Below, one piece after another: positions 16,054-24,908 of a stretch of DNA of 62,303 nucleotides. How positions within the stretch are numbered: position 1 is the first letter of the stretch; each line of letters begins with the position of its first letter. Position numbers and translations under genes: made by a program. The DNA is from Desulfobacula sp. (GTDB taxonomy: Bacteria; Desulfobacterota; Desulfobacteria; Desulfobacterales; Desulfobacteraceae), in assembly GCA_013792075.1 (NCBI GenBank), contig VMSR01000301.1, forward strand, positions 1-62,303, written 5' to 3'. The notes below the pieces were generated by a model. It was not told the DNA's origin and did no database searches. It saw only the letters and a list, made by a program, of their open reading frames with translations.

Positions 16054-18642
16054 TTAATTAAACATCTTCTTTATATTATTACCAAATTTTAGGACCTGAT
16101 TAAAGGGAAGTTTTAAATTTACATTAAGTTTAATTCCCTGGAACCGTGATCCGGGACTTGCGGCATCCACCCGGACAAAGGAACCGATTTCCTTTTGATA
16201 GGCAAAGGGCAGAAGCCGGGCCGGTTTTCCATCCAGCTCCATGTTCATGTACAAGGTGTCATTTTGGGTGTTCAATTCCAATTTTGCCCAGGTGTAGTCA
16301 AAATCTTTTAAGGCCTCCCTTGCCAGATCCAATTGGGCAAATTCCGGGGTATCCATGGGAATGCCGGCAATCAGATTTTGTGTGTTCTCAATAACTACCC
16401 TCCCGCCTTTCCCGGGTGTGGAAAATAAAAATCCCTTATCAAAGGAAATATTGCCATCGGAATAGACCACGGGTATCCGTCCGTTTAAAGCGCCTTCCCC
16501 CTCTGCATGGAAGGCCCCCATCTGTTTTAACAAGGCTGCCAGTTCAAGTCTATCACAATAGAGGGTCAATGACAGGATATTGTTTTTGGCCGGCAGCCGG
16601 ATTGATTCTGTTGAGACAAGCCCGTTGCACCAGTTAAAGTGCATATTTTCAATGTTGATGGATTTCCCGTCTTCGATGCTGAACCGGGCCGCGGCTTTCG
16701 TAAATTCAAACTGGCCGGAAGTGATCCTGTCAATGGTCAGTACCTGGCCGGGTAAGGATTCGGGCACCAAAAGATCATTAAATTCAACAACACCGGCAAT
16801 ATTGTTCAAGGTCAGGTTCATATTTGGAATTGAAATATTCCCCTTGTCAATGGAAACCTGTGCCCACGTCTTGAAAGCATTGTTTGTGTATTCAACGCCA
16901 CCCTTTGATGAAAACGGCAGTGCAGAATCGGCTGACAATGATAATTGCGGCAAAAATTTTTTCATTCCGGCAGGGATGAGCACAAAGGGGTCTGTCCTAA
17001 ACGCAATTCGGGTATGGGGATCTGCCCCCCATTTTGCAATTCCGTCAAACAAAAGATGAAACCCGTCCAATTGTGCAAGGGTTCCCAATCCCGAAATCGA
17101 AACTGCCGAAACATCCTCCTGTACAATCTTTCCCTTGAGACCTGCCGTAATCCGTGTGTCATAAACAATTTTATCAACAAAAAAACTACCGGATTGATCT
17201 TTGTTTTTAAAGGGAAAAACAAAGGGGAACTTTGCCTTGATGCCCGAAGCTGTCACCTTGAATTTTGGAGAGAGGATCTTTCCATTTTGTATACGGGCAT
17301 CCAGATGAACCAGAGGATCCCATGATTTTGTGACCTGAGCCTTGCCTGTCAAACTTGCGGTTTTAAATAGTGCCTGGCCCAGGTCTGATGTGGCTGCCAT
17401 GCCGGACAACTGTGATTGAATATCAAAGGAAAGGCCGTCTCCTGTATCTGTGAAATCCCCTTGAATCCCTGTTTTTACCAGAATATTTTCAATGGTCATC
17501 CGCTCCCCGCCACGGGTTGCCTCAAAATTGCTGCAATCAAAAAGAAAATGACCTGTCTGGCGGGCCGGGTCTCCTTTTAATGAGAATAAAACCCTGGGCT
17601 GGCCCAAATCCATTTTTACGGGACCTGCGGCAAGGGCGATTGAATTGTCCTGCCTGTTGTTGACTGTCAGTTCAAAAGAAGGCGGCATTCCTTGTTCCCG
17701 GCCCAGTTTAAACCCAAAGGCAAGACCTGTTTCCGGAACAGAAGAACCCGATATATCAAATTGGCCCATGGCCGTCAGCAGGTCTGTTTCTTTTCCTTTT
17801 GTCCCCACAGAGGCCTTGAAATCACGAATTTTCACATCCAAAAAGTTTGGTGCATCCAGCTCCAATTGGGATATGGACAATTGCCAGTCTGTGTCTGGAC
17901 GTTTTAAAAGATCAATATCCATGGGACCGGAAAAGAGTATCCGGGTTTGCCCTGGCAGAAGACCGGATAAAAATTCGGGACGAAAGGACCTGGCCGTAAG
18001 CTTTACCGACTGGATACCTGAACTCAAATCTCCGGAAACCTGTGTGTTAACCGTTTGCCCAAAGGGATGAAACCGGGCGTCCAACACTAAATTTTTCTGT
18101 TGGGCATCCAGGGAGGCCGTCCCCCCAAAGGGAAGCGAAATTTTCCGGTCTGGAGTGGAAACAGACAAAACGGCGTCCTTTATCACCACCTGGTGTGGTA
18201 GAAGAGTGGCAAAGGGTGCCAGAAAGGACAGATTGGAATCCCCGGCGTCTTTGGGGGCCTCTTTTGCCTTGATCGGAAAGGGTTTTCCGTTAAACAGCAA
18301 TTGGTTCTCGGCATCAAGCCGGGCATGGAGGGTCAGTCCGGAAATTGTCACCCGGTCAAACTGAAACCGCGCAAAATCCCTGATACGATATTCAAACGCC
18401 ACAAGGTCTGCAGACATTTCCTGGCCCAGATGAATATGGGTCACAAGGGCATGACCCAAACCGATCTTCTCTATCTTGAACCCCAGATCGGAGGGGGTCA
18501 GGCCCTGGGGCAAATCCTTAGGCAACTGCCTTTTCACAATGGTTTCAACCACCATGGGCAAGGAAAAAAACAATGCCTGGGACAGGATAACCAGGCCCAG
18601 AACCAGGAAAAACAAATATTTAACAGAAATTTTAAATCGCAT
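16054..18642 (-). CDS. ydbH: YdbH-family AsmA-like intermembrane lipid-transport protein
   Basis: This 862-residue protein has one N-terminal membrane helix (YLFFLVLGLVILSQALFFSL, about residues 9-28). The rest is a long periplasmic repeat of beta strands and a conserved C-terminal block (NGRIPVVYSDGNISFDKGFLF; LKLPFNQVLKFGNN) seen in YdbH/DctA-YdbH proteins. The AsmA-like family forms a hydrophobic groove for phospholipid movement to the outer membrane, redundantly with TamB and YhdP in enterobacteria. It overlaps the rhomboid gene by 11 bases, and ynbE follows. Role here is inferred from family and synteny. Confidence 0.85.
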   Translation of the reverse strand: MRFKISVKYLFFLVLGLVILSQALFFSLPMVVETIVKRQLPKDLPQGLTPSDLGFKIEKIGLGHALVTHIHLGQEMSADLVAFEYRIRDFARFQFDRVTISGLTLHARLDAENQLLFNGKPFPIKAKEAPKDAGDSNLSFLAPFATLLPHQVVIKDAVLSVSTPDRKISLPFGGTASLDAQQKNLVLDARFHPFGQTVNTQVSGDLSSGIQSVKLTARSFRPEFLSGLLPGQTRILFSGPMDIDLLKRPDTDWQLSISQLELDAPNFLDVKIRDFKASVGTKGKETDLLTAMGQFDISGSSVPETGLAFGFKLGREQGMPPSFELTVNNRQDNSIALAAGPVKMDLGQPRVLFSLKGDPARQTGHFLFDCSNFEATRGGERMTIENILVKTGIQGDFTDTGDGLSFDIQSQLSGMAATSDLGQALFKTASLTGKAQVTKSWDPLVHLDARIQNGKILSPKFKVTASGIKAKFPFVFPFKNKDQSGSFFVDKIVYDTRITAGLKGKIVQEDVSAVSISGLGTLAQLDGFHLLFDGIAKWGADPHTRIAFRTDPFVLIPAGMKKFLPQLSLSADSALPFSSKGGVEYTNNAFKTWAQVSIDKGNISIPNMNLTLNNIAGVVEFNDLLVPESLPGQVLTIDRITSGQFEFTKAAARFSIEDGKSINIENMHFNWCNGLVSTESIRLPAKNNILSLTLYCDRLELAALLKQMGAFHAEGEGALNGRIPVVYSDGNISFDKGFLFSTPGKGGRVVIENTQNLIAGIPMDTPEFAQLDLAREALKDFDYTWAKLELNTQNDTLYMNMELDGKPARLLPFAYQKEIGSFVRVDAASPGSRFQGIKLNVNLKLPFNQVLKFGNNIKKMFN

Positions 18643-19606
18643 TTTTAATCTGAATCGTTAAAAACAGATCCCCCTTTTCGTGGTTGGGAATCGTTTTTCC
18701 CATTCCGGCCAGTCGCAAGCGAGTACCTTTTTTAACCCCCGGAGGAACATTCACCCGATACAAAGGTTTATAAAAGCCCCAGGGAATACTGACCAGTTTT
18801 TTGGTTCCCGTCAATGCTTCCAGGGAAGAGACTTCCATCTGGCCATAAAGATCAGGACCGTGGTCCTGGGATTGGGTCATAATCACCTGGAGCCTGGGCG
18901 TATGCTTTTTTTGGGTCAATCGATTGAGTCGTTCACGAACCCCTGTTTCCGGCAACCGATTGTTTAGCTTCACCAGTACAACCCCGGCAACAAACCCGCC
19001 AATATGTGCCCACCATGCAATGCCGGACCCTGATCCCGAGCCTGTGGCATTTAAAAACTGCATCAAAAACCAGAACCCCAGAAAAATAAAGGCTGGGATC
19101 TCAATGAGCCAGGGAATAATAATAATGGGAATCAAGGTGAGAATTTTGGCGCCGGGGTAGAGCAGAAAATAGGCGCCCATAACCCCGGCAATCGCCCCGC
19201 TTGCCCCAATGGTCGGAACAAGGGATACTGGATTTAACAAAAAATGAAACCCGCCGGAAATCAGGCCGCAGAGAATGTAAAACCCAATAAACCGGACAGA
19301 TCCGAAATGGGCTTCGATATTGTCCCCAAAAATATATAAAAACCACATATTCCCCAAAAAATGCCAGACACCCCCATGGAAAAACATGTAGGTAAACAAG
19401 GAAAAAATCTGGTTTAACAGGGAAAAATGCCGGGACAAATCCCATACAGTGTATTTTCCCGGCACCAATCCATACAGATAAAAAACCGCCTCATTGTCCA
19501 GACCCCATTGAAGCTGGAACAAAAACACCACAAGGTTTGTTCCCATCAGTGCATAGGTGGCAACGGGAAAACTGCTTGTGGGCTGGTTGTCTCGAATGGG
19601 AATCAT
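18632..19606 (-). CDS. Rhomboid intramembrane serine protease fused to a DnaJ-like C-terminal domain
   Basis: Residues 1-215 form a six-helix rhomboid core: H82/N86 in WHFLGN (oxyanion region), Ser136 in GASGAIAG and His201 in AHIGG form the catalytic set. After a linker, residues 258-324 match the second C-terminal beta domain of DnaJ/CbpA: an EALTGTKKLVSIPWG strand pair, VNVPPGVKKGTRLRLAGMG and GDLFLTIQI. No J-domain is present. The tail probably binds polypeptide on the cytoplasmic side, presenting substrates or holding an orphan partner. It overlaps ydbH by 11 bases and the upstream SLOG gene by four, so all are in one operon. Substrate unknown. Confidence 0.85.
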   Translation of the reverse strand: MIPIRDNQPTSSFPVATYALMGTNLVVFLFQLQWGLDNEAVFYLYGLVPGKYTVWDLSRHFSLLNQIFSLFTYMFFHGGVWHFLGNMWFLYIFGDNIEAHFGSVRFIGFYILCGLISGGFHFLLNPVSLVPTIGASGAIAGVMGAYFLLYPGAKILTLIPIIIIPWLIEIPAFIFLGFWFLMQFLNATGSGSGSGIAWWAHIGGFVAGVVLVKLNNRLPETGVRERLNRLTQKKHTPRLQVIMTQSQDHGPDLYGQMEVSSLEALTGTKKLVSIPWGFYKPLYRVNVPPGVKKGTRLRLAGMGKTIPNHEKGDLFLTIQIKNAI

Positions 19607-20421
19607 TTTACAATCCGGAGCGTGTAATTTTTTTTAAACCTTTGTTTCAATGATTTGACAATCTCCATCACCCCGTCTTCAATGGTAAACAGCAAGGGGT
19701 CTCTCTCCTTGCGAAGCCGGGAGAAAAGCGCCTGGTTTCCTGAATCGAAACCGAGCCGTCTTTTTAGATAATCCAGCCATCCAAAATACAGGCATTGAAC
19801 CCTTGTATCCTCCAGCTTGGCAATAAATATTTTTGTTTTAAGGGGCAATTCTGATTCAATCAAAGAAATGGCCTGGTCTTTTGTTTCCGGAAAATCCTCT
19901 TCTATGGTCCCTTCGGGCACCAAAGCCCTTATTTTTTCCTCGTCTTTTGAGTCAAGGAACATCAGGTAAAACACGGCTTCCAGTATGGATCGGACATCCG
20001 AATAAATTTCCGGGTCATGGCTGGCCCGGGGGCCTGCCACATTTAATATTTCAATCTGGTTTTCCAGGACAAAAGACTGGAGGATAATGGCGGCCTCAAA
20101 CGCATCATTATTGAGAAGATCAATATGGCAGTTGGGTCTGCCGGACACCTTTGCAAAGGATTGGGTCAACAAAGACCCGCCGGTAAGCGGCCCCCTTGAC
20201 AGGATGACCGTGCCGTGGGAATCAAGAACGTTGTGTTTTGTCCGGGTTTGATAGTCCGGGGTATCCAATTCCTTAAGCTTGTATTTTAAGGGCAATGGAC
20301 CGGACTCGGTCTTTCTGCCCTTGGGAATCCAGCCGCCGTGGGAAACGTTTAGTTTTATGGCAAGATCAAGGGCACCATGGTCTGCTCCGGTCTGACCGCC
20401 GGAGATTATTTTTTTTAACAT
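19603..20421 (-). CDS. SLOG-type putative molybdenum carrier protein with C-terminal helical extension
   Basis: The N-terminal 160 residues are a putative-molybdenum-carrier/SLOG Rossmann domain: KIISGGQTGADHGALDLAI, GWIPKGR, DSHGTVILSRGPLTGGS and NVAGPRAS match family signatures for nucleotide or cofactor binding. The remaining 110 residues are charged and helical with no domain I can name (a faint resemblance to DUF6794). Family members are named from a structural similarity and a molybdenum role is unproven. It heads the operon with rhomboid and ydbH (ATGA overlap), which suggests envelope-stress or ligand sensing, but this is inference. Confidence 0.7.
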   Translation of the reverse strand: MLKKIISGGQTGADHGALDLAIKLNVSHGGWIPKGRKTESGPLPLKYKLKELDTPDYQTRTKHNVLDSHGTVILSRGPLTGGSLLTQSFAKVSGRPNCHIDLLNNDAFEAAIILQSFVLENQIEILNVAGPRASHDPEIYSDVRSILEAVFYLMFLDSKDEEKIRALVPEGTIEEDFPETKDQAISLIESELPLKTKIFIAKLEDTRVQCLYFGWLDYLKRRLGFDSGNQALFSRLRKERDPLLFTIEDGVMEIVKSLKQRFKKNYTLRIVK

Positions 20422-20526
20422 ATAAAAATCCTGAAAATTTGTAAAAATTACTTTTTAATAATACCAGTAAAGGGTATAACTTCAATACAATTTTTTATGT
20501 TTAATACAGGATATACTGCCGATTGC

Positions 20527-21087
20527 ATGAATATACCGACTAGAGAGGAATGTTTCAAGCTTATCCGCCAGATGGATATGATGGACCACATCATTGACCA
20601 TTCGATTATGGTCAGCAATGTGGCCTTGTGTCTTTGCCGACACCTGGAAGAAAACTTCCCCCATATCCATATTGACCGTGTCATTTGCGCAGCCCTTCTC
20701 CACGATATCACAAAAACAAGAAGTTTCAGCACAGGAGAGGTGCATTCTGCAACCGGCGGACTTCTTCTCAAAAGCATGGGATATCCCGAGATAGGAGATA
20801 TCATCCGCCAGCATGTCATTCTTGATATCTGCCCGGGCGGTCCGAAGATTTCAGAACAGGAAATTGTCAATTATGCAGACAAACGCGTATTGCATGACCA
20901 GGTGGTTTCCCTGGAAAGACGGCTGGAATATATTCAGGTCCGCTATGGCACAAAGCCTGAATTTATGACCCGGATTCAGACCATGTGGGAGAACACGCTG
21001 GATCTTGAAGAAAAAATATTTAAACACTTGCCCTTTAAACCGTCACAGCTATCGGACAAGGTCCCCTCGGCCATCAAAAAACAATAA
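20527..21087 (+). CDS. HD-domain metal-dependent phosphohydrolase
   Basis: The protein carries an HDIG-type HD domain: H in DHSIMVSNVA, the HD pair in LLHDITKTR, a further His in HSATGG, His in IIRQHV and D in YADKRV. These are the metal ligands of small HD phosphohydrolases acting on nucleotides or phosphate esters. At about 186 residues it is a stand-alone domain. The frame is also open from ATG 20497; I prefer ATG 20527 (MNIPTREEC) because similar proteins begin close to this helix, though neither start has a good ribosome-binding site. It converges on the response-regulator gene with four bases between stops. Substrate unknown. Confidence 0.75.
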   Translation: MNIPTREECFKLIRQMDMMDHIIDHSIMVSNVALCLCRHLEENFPHIHIDRVICAALLHDITKTRSFSTGEVHSATGGLLLKSMGYPEIGDIIRQHVILDICPGGPKISEQEIVNYADKRVLHDQVVSLERRLEYIQVRYGTKPEFMTRIQTMWENTLDLEEKIFKHLPFKPSQLSDKVPSAIKKQ

Positions 21088-21091
21088 AAAG

Positions 21092-21463
21092 CTATCCATC
21101 AACAACATAGCATTGCACAATGTCGAACAGATCATTTATGGAAAAGGGTTTTCCCAGGAACGCATCGGCACCGGCAGTCTCGGCTTTTTTTTCGTTGGCA
21201 GCCACACCGGACATGATAATGAAAATTTTTCCAGGATGCACTTGTTTTACATTTGCCAGAAGTTCAAACCCGTTCATATCCGGCATGTCAACATCGCAGA
21301 TCACAACATCTGCCTCTCCCCCCTCCTCCAGGTATTGCCATGCAGACAGGCCGTTTTCAAAGGCCAATACTTGCCGGTTCACGCAATAGGTCAATGCGTT
21401 TACCATCAGGTCACGGATTCCGGGATCATCATCCACCACCAGTATTTTAACGTTCTCAATAAT
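21092..21463 (-). CDS. Single-domain response regulator, apparent AUU start
   Basis: This is a CheY-like receiver: acidic pocket VVDDDPG, phospho-Asp in ICDVDMPDMNG, Thr/Ser in IIMSGV, KP in GKPFS. No output domain. The first conventional start in frame is GTG 21439, but that removes the first beta strand. Extending upstream gives KILVVDDDP, and an ATT at 21463 lies seven bases after a perfect GGAGG, so AUU is the likely start, giving IIENVKILVVDDDP. The upstream gene's stop is in the same frame ten codons before. No cognate kinase is adjacent; the 134-residue gene directly upstream is its probable operon partner. Confidence 0.75.
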   Translation of the reverse strand: MIENVKILVVDDDPGIRDLMVNALTYCVNRQVLAFENGLSAWQYLEEGGEADVVICDVDMPDMNGFELLANVKQVHPGKIFIIMSGVAANEKKAETAGADAFLGKPFSINDLFDIVQCYVVDG

Positions 21464-21490
21464 GGGGTTTCCTCCGCAGGGGTGTCGGCA

Positions 21491-21895
21491 TCAAGCTGCC
21501 ATCAATACTTCATGGAACAAGGATATCTTTTGTCTGGGGAATACGGTTTCAATAATGATTTCCATATTATCAAGAACGGCTTCCCGGCGGTGAATTCCCA
21601 ACGGATAGTCGTTACTGATAATGGCAATGGCCATAACACTTAATAACTTAACCCGTTCCTTGAAAAGATGGGAAGAGATATTGGATCCGAGAAAACCGAT
21701 ATTTAGATGGGGAAGGGTCTTAAAAAGACCGGCAGTGTTTTCCAGTACTGCTTCTTTTCTGAAATCGCCTGTGGGATACCCTTTGAGTTTGGCTTTTACC
21801 ATCACAATCAATAAATGGAGTTTCATGAGAAAAAGCTGGGTCTCATCCATTTTTTTGCCGTCTGTATGTGTGGAACCAAATCGTTTCATCTGCAT
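21491..21895 (-). CDS. Hypothetical protein with internal duplication
   Basis: This 134-residue soluble protein is not one I recognise. It contains two related segments: GYPTGDFRKEAVLENTAGLF at about residues 39-58 and DYPLGIHRREAVLDNMEIII at about 96-115, each preceded by a hydrophobic helix (FLMKLHLLIVMVKAKLK and LLSVMAIAIISN). This points to a duplicated helical hairpin, perhaps a dimer-like four-helix protein. It is followed by a single-domain response regulator with a strong Shine-Dalgarno, suggesting a regulatory partnership. No signal peptide. Confidence 0.6.
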   Translation of the reverse strand: MQMKRFGSTHTDGKKMDETQLFLMKLHLLIVMVKAKLKGYPTGDFRKEAVLENTAGLFKTLPHLNIGFLGSNISSHLFKERVKLLSVMAIAIISNDYPLGIHRREAVLDNMEIIIETVFPRQKISLFHEVLMAA

Positions 21896-22006
21896 TCTCG
21901 AAAAAGGTGAACCTTAAAAGCCATGCGCCGAAAGAAACCTGTCCATGAAAAAACAATAGGCTCCTCATATCATACCTGGATGAAAATTCAATAGTTTTTT
22001 AAGACT

Positions 22007-24235
22007 TTAAGACGGATAATCCAGTGAAAACTCATTCAAGTCATTGATAATTTTATGAATCTTTTCCTGAATTATTTGAACCTTATCTTTCTGGGACTGT
22101 TTTTCTTTCTGGTTTAAAGAAAAGAGATGTTCCATATCTGCATTAAAAGCGTCATACAAGGCAAATCGCTGGTAAATTTTGTCCTTAAAATCCCGGGTGA
22201 CCGCATCTATCAGGGGCATAAAATACAACGTGTTCACACGCTCGTGGTACAGGTCTGTCTGACTTTGAATGGACACAAGGGTTTGTTTTTTGATGAGTGC
22301 AGCCGCCCTGTTAAATCCAGGAGTAAATGAAAAACGGGTGTGTTTGTCCAGCAGGGAGGAAATAAGTGCGATGGCCGATTGGAATCCAAGACCCGTTAGG
22401 GCATTGGCCCTCATTTTGGTGGTATATCTTGCCGTAAACAGGACTTCGGGCAATTTCAGGCCCAAAATTTTTTTAATTGCCGGGATATCAACAGCCGCCA
22501 TGGCCCTGGAATCTTTTTTTCCCAATTGTTCGGAAAAAAAATGGGGTTCTGATCCAAGATGCCCCCCCAGCTTTAAAAAATCAATCTGATATGAGGTGAG
22601 CAGAGATTGGAAATAACCATGGATTCGGTTTTCCTGGATTTCGATCAGTTTCTTTACTTCAGGGAGAATCTGTTCCAGGGCAAACAAGTCCAGCTTTCGT
22701 TTAAAATCCTGGAACATCAGGTACAGGATCTGTCGGAAACCAGCCTCTTTCAGCTGGGATCGATAGGGTCTGGGATCAATGGCAGTCTGGTGTACAAATT
22801 TGCGCACCTGTTTGCCGATGTTGATTGAATCCCCGGCAAATGCTTTTATCAGGTTCGATTGTATCTCTTTTGTCAGACCGGACACGGCCCCTTCAATTGA
22901 ATTGTCCACAATGGATTTAAGACGGGAGGCGTTTTCCTGGAGTTCCCCCAGCTGGATTTTTGTCTTTTTTTCTCCATCCATTTCCGAACAAAGGACCTGG
23001 GTAAACAATTGTGTTTTTTTACCCAGTCCGTCCGCCATTATCCGTATTCGTTCCAAATGATTGGACAACAGCAGGTCATAATGTTTTTTTTCCAGCAGAT
23101 GATCCAGCATCTGCTGGAAAGCCTGGTGGCTGTCATTGCAATACCCGACCATTTGCTCATCTTCCTGCCATAAGTTAAACCGGATGCCGTCCTTTGGGGA
23201 CAAGCGCGATCCCATGGCCGAAAACAGGTTATATAAGGCTGAAAAAGAATATATCCTGGGGTCAGGCGTCAAAAAAACCAGCTCCTGGCGTATTTTCGAT
23301 TCAATCTGCACAAGATCGGCAAGGTTCTCATGTTCGGTCAGATCACAATTGTTTATGAATACGATGTTTTCAAGCAGCCCCAGCCGTTGTATGATTTTTA
23401 AAAACGCCATATCCGACTGCCTGAGGCCGATTCTGGAACTGATGCAATATACGATGAGGTTGGCCGATTCAATATAGTTAACAATCTGATTCAATTGGGC
23501 GGGATCCGTCGAGTCAGCCCCCTGGCAATCTGCCAGCTCAATATTCGAATCAATCAGCTTGCCGAACAGATTCAGACAGACATCCTTCACATAAAAGGCC
23601 CTGGCAGGGTCGGATGTAAATGTCTTATGGTTTTCAAAGGCTTTGGATGAAAAGACAAGGGTCCCCTGGTCGGCACCGACAATATCCTTACATGCTTCAT
23701 ATCCCCCAAGGGCATTGCGGATCAAAAGGGCTTCGGGCCGGATGCCGGAACTTGTGACCGGAAATTCCTTTACAAGCCTGTCATAGACCTGACCCAGGTA
23801 GTCCCGGTCTTTTTTTCGCCTCAGATCGAATTGGTCGCCCAGACCCGCCCCCTGGCCGTTGTCGGGAAACAGATCCAGGGTGGCCCGGATAAGATGGTTA
23901 ATTTCATCCCAGGACCTCAGCTGGAGAATTGCTTCGTTTTTTTTCCCTTTTCGGATCCGGGTGGTAATGGCGGTGATGACCCCTGCCCCTCTTTTTACCA
24001 GTTCTTTTTTGACCAAAGAATTAATAAAGGTACTTTTCCCGGATTTGATCACCCCCACAACCGCAATCTTGATCAGGCCGGACTGGATCTGGCCGGGAAT
24101 TTTAAGACAGCCGTTTTTATAGGCTGTCAATGCGGCATCGCCCATGTGGGGGATCTGTTCCATCATCTCGATGACTGACAGGGTCTGAGCGACAATGGTC
24201 TCTAAGGTCTCTATCCTCTGTGTGTGTGTTGTCAT
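22007..24235 (-). CDS. Dynamin-family GTPase
   Basis: A 742-residue bacterial dynamin-like protein. G1 P-loop GVIKSGKST (61-69), G2 Thr region TAITTR (about 88-93), G3 DCQG (236-239) and G4 NNCD (295-298) define the GTPase head. The remaining 400 residues are helical stalk, with coiled coil at the end (KEKQSQKDKVQIIQEKIHKII). There is no obvious transmembrane paddle, although LTGLGFQSAIALISSLL (about residue 620) could insert in membrane. Bacterial dynamins remodel or protect membranes. It lies 22 bases downstream of yqgE, the only apparent operon partner. Partner and precise role unknown. Confidence 0.8.
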   Translation of the reverse strand: MTTHTQRIETLETIVAQTLSVIEMMEQIPHMGDAALTAYKNGCLKIPGQIQSGLIKIAVVGVIKSGKSTFINSLVKKELVKRGAGVITAITTRIRKGKKNEAILQLRSWDEINHLIRATLDLFPDNGQGAGLGDQFDLRRKKDRDYLGQVYDRLVKEFPVTSSGIRPEALLIRNALGGYEACKDIVGADQGTLVFSSKAFENHKTFTSDPARAFYVKDVCLNLFGKLIDSNIELADCQGADSTDPAQLNQIVNYIESANLIVYCISSRIGLRQSDMAFLKIIQRLGLLENIVFINNCDLTEHENLADLVQIESKIRQELVFLTPDPRIYSFSALYNLFSAMGSRLSPKDGIRFNLWQEDEQMVGYCNDSHQAFQQMLDHLLEKKHYDLLLSNHLERIRIMADGLGKKTQLFTQVLCSEMDGEKKTKIQLGELQENASRLKSIVDNSIEGAVSGLTKEIQSNLIKAFAGDSINIGKQVRKFVHQTAIDPRPYRSQLKEAGFRQILYLMFQDFKRKLDLFALEQILPEVKKLIEIQENRIHGYFQSLLTSYQIDFLKLGGHLGSEPHFFSEQLGKKDSRAMAAVDIPAIKKILGLKLPEVLFTARYTTKMRANALTGLGFQSAIALISSLLDKHTRFSFTPGFNRAAALIKKQTLVSIQSQTDLYHERVNTLYFMPLIDAVTRDFKDKIYQRFALYDAFNADMEHLFSLNQKEKQSQKDKVQIIQEKIHKIINDLNEFSLDYPS

Positions 24236-24257
24236 AGTCTGGCAGCAATATGGAAGG

Positions 24258-24788
24258 TCAATAAATCAGCATCATGGCTTTTTCGTATTTAACGGCCGGG
24301 TTGGTTGAAAACAAGAGGTCCGGTGACAAATCACAGGTAAGCCAGGCACTGTCATGGAGTTCATTGTCCAGTTGCAAGGGTCCCCAACCGGCACATCCGA
24401 GCAGAATCATAAAATCCTCCGGCCCTTCATCAACAGCAATGGCTTCCAGGATATCCCTGGAATTGCTCAGGTAAAGCCAGTCTGTCACCCTGAGACTTTC
24501 ATTCCAGTCAAAAGGAGGACCATGGAGCACAAACACACCGCTTGGCTGCACAGGTCCTCCAAGGTAGATATGCAGCGTGTCCACACTGGCATTGCAGTCG
24601 ATTTTCAGGTCTTCGAACAATTCCCTGCCCGTGAGCAGGGGATGAACTTTGTTGACAATAAATCCCAGTGCACCGGAATCATTGTGTTCACACATACAGG
24701 TAAGTGTCTGGGAAAAATTGGGATCCGGAAGTCCCGGCATTGCCAAAAGAAACTTGCCCTTCACGCTTTCCGAAAGTTCATCACTCAT
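24258..24788 (-). CDS. yqgE: YqgE/AlgH family protein
   Basis: A 176-residue protein with the family hallmarks: GKFLLAMPGLPDPNF at the start, GALGFIVNK, YLGGPVQPSGVFVLH and the GCAGWGPLQLDNEL signature. The family (also called AlgH in Pseudomonas) has no settled biochemical role. It ends ...YEKAMMLIY, about ten residues shorter than usual; the neighbouring frame reads FIDLPYCCQ, which looks like a normal ending, so a late frameshift is possible. Start ATG 24788 has GGAGCGGG before it. Probably co-transcribed with the dynamin-like gene. Confidence 0.85.
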   Translation of the reverse strand: MSDELSESVKGKFLLAMPGLPDPNFSQTLTCMCEHNDSGALGFIVNKVHPLLTGRELFEDLKIDCNASVDTLHIYLGGPVQPSGVFVLHGPPFDWNESLRVTDWLYLSNSRDILEAIAVDEGPEDFMILLGCAGWGPLQLDNELHDSAWLTCDLSPDLLFSTNPAVKYEKAMMLIY

Positions 24789-24809
24789 ACACCCGCTCCG
24801 TATTTAATC

Positions 24810-24839
24810 TTGACATTCCAATTCCTGTACCCGTATATA
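24810..24839 (+). promoter_or_regulatory. Sigma-70-like promoter for the 24.9 kb gene
   Basis: TTGACA (24810-24815), an 18-base spacer and TATATA (24834-24839) predict initiation near 24846, leaving a leader of about 60 bases before ATG 24909. It sits in the divergent gap with yqgE. Confidence 0.45.
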
Positions 24840-24908
24840 TTCGGTTACTGCGTAATCTTAAATATTTTTGGTTGATTTGCAATACTTTTATTCTGTGAGA
24901 ATCGATTT

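Noticed and set aside
24230-24290. Possible late frameshift in yqgE (FIDLPYCCQ in the other frame)
   Set aside because: The evidence is only a short alternative ending; kept as a remark in the yqgE entry.
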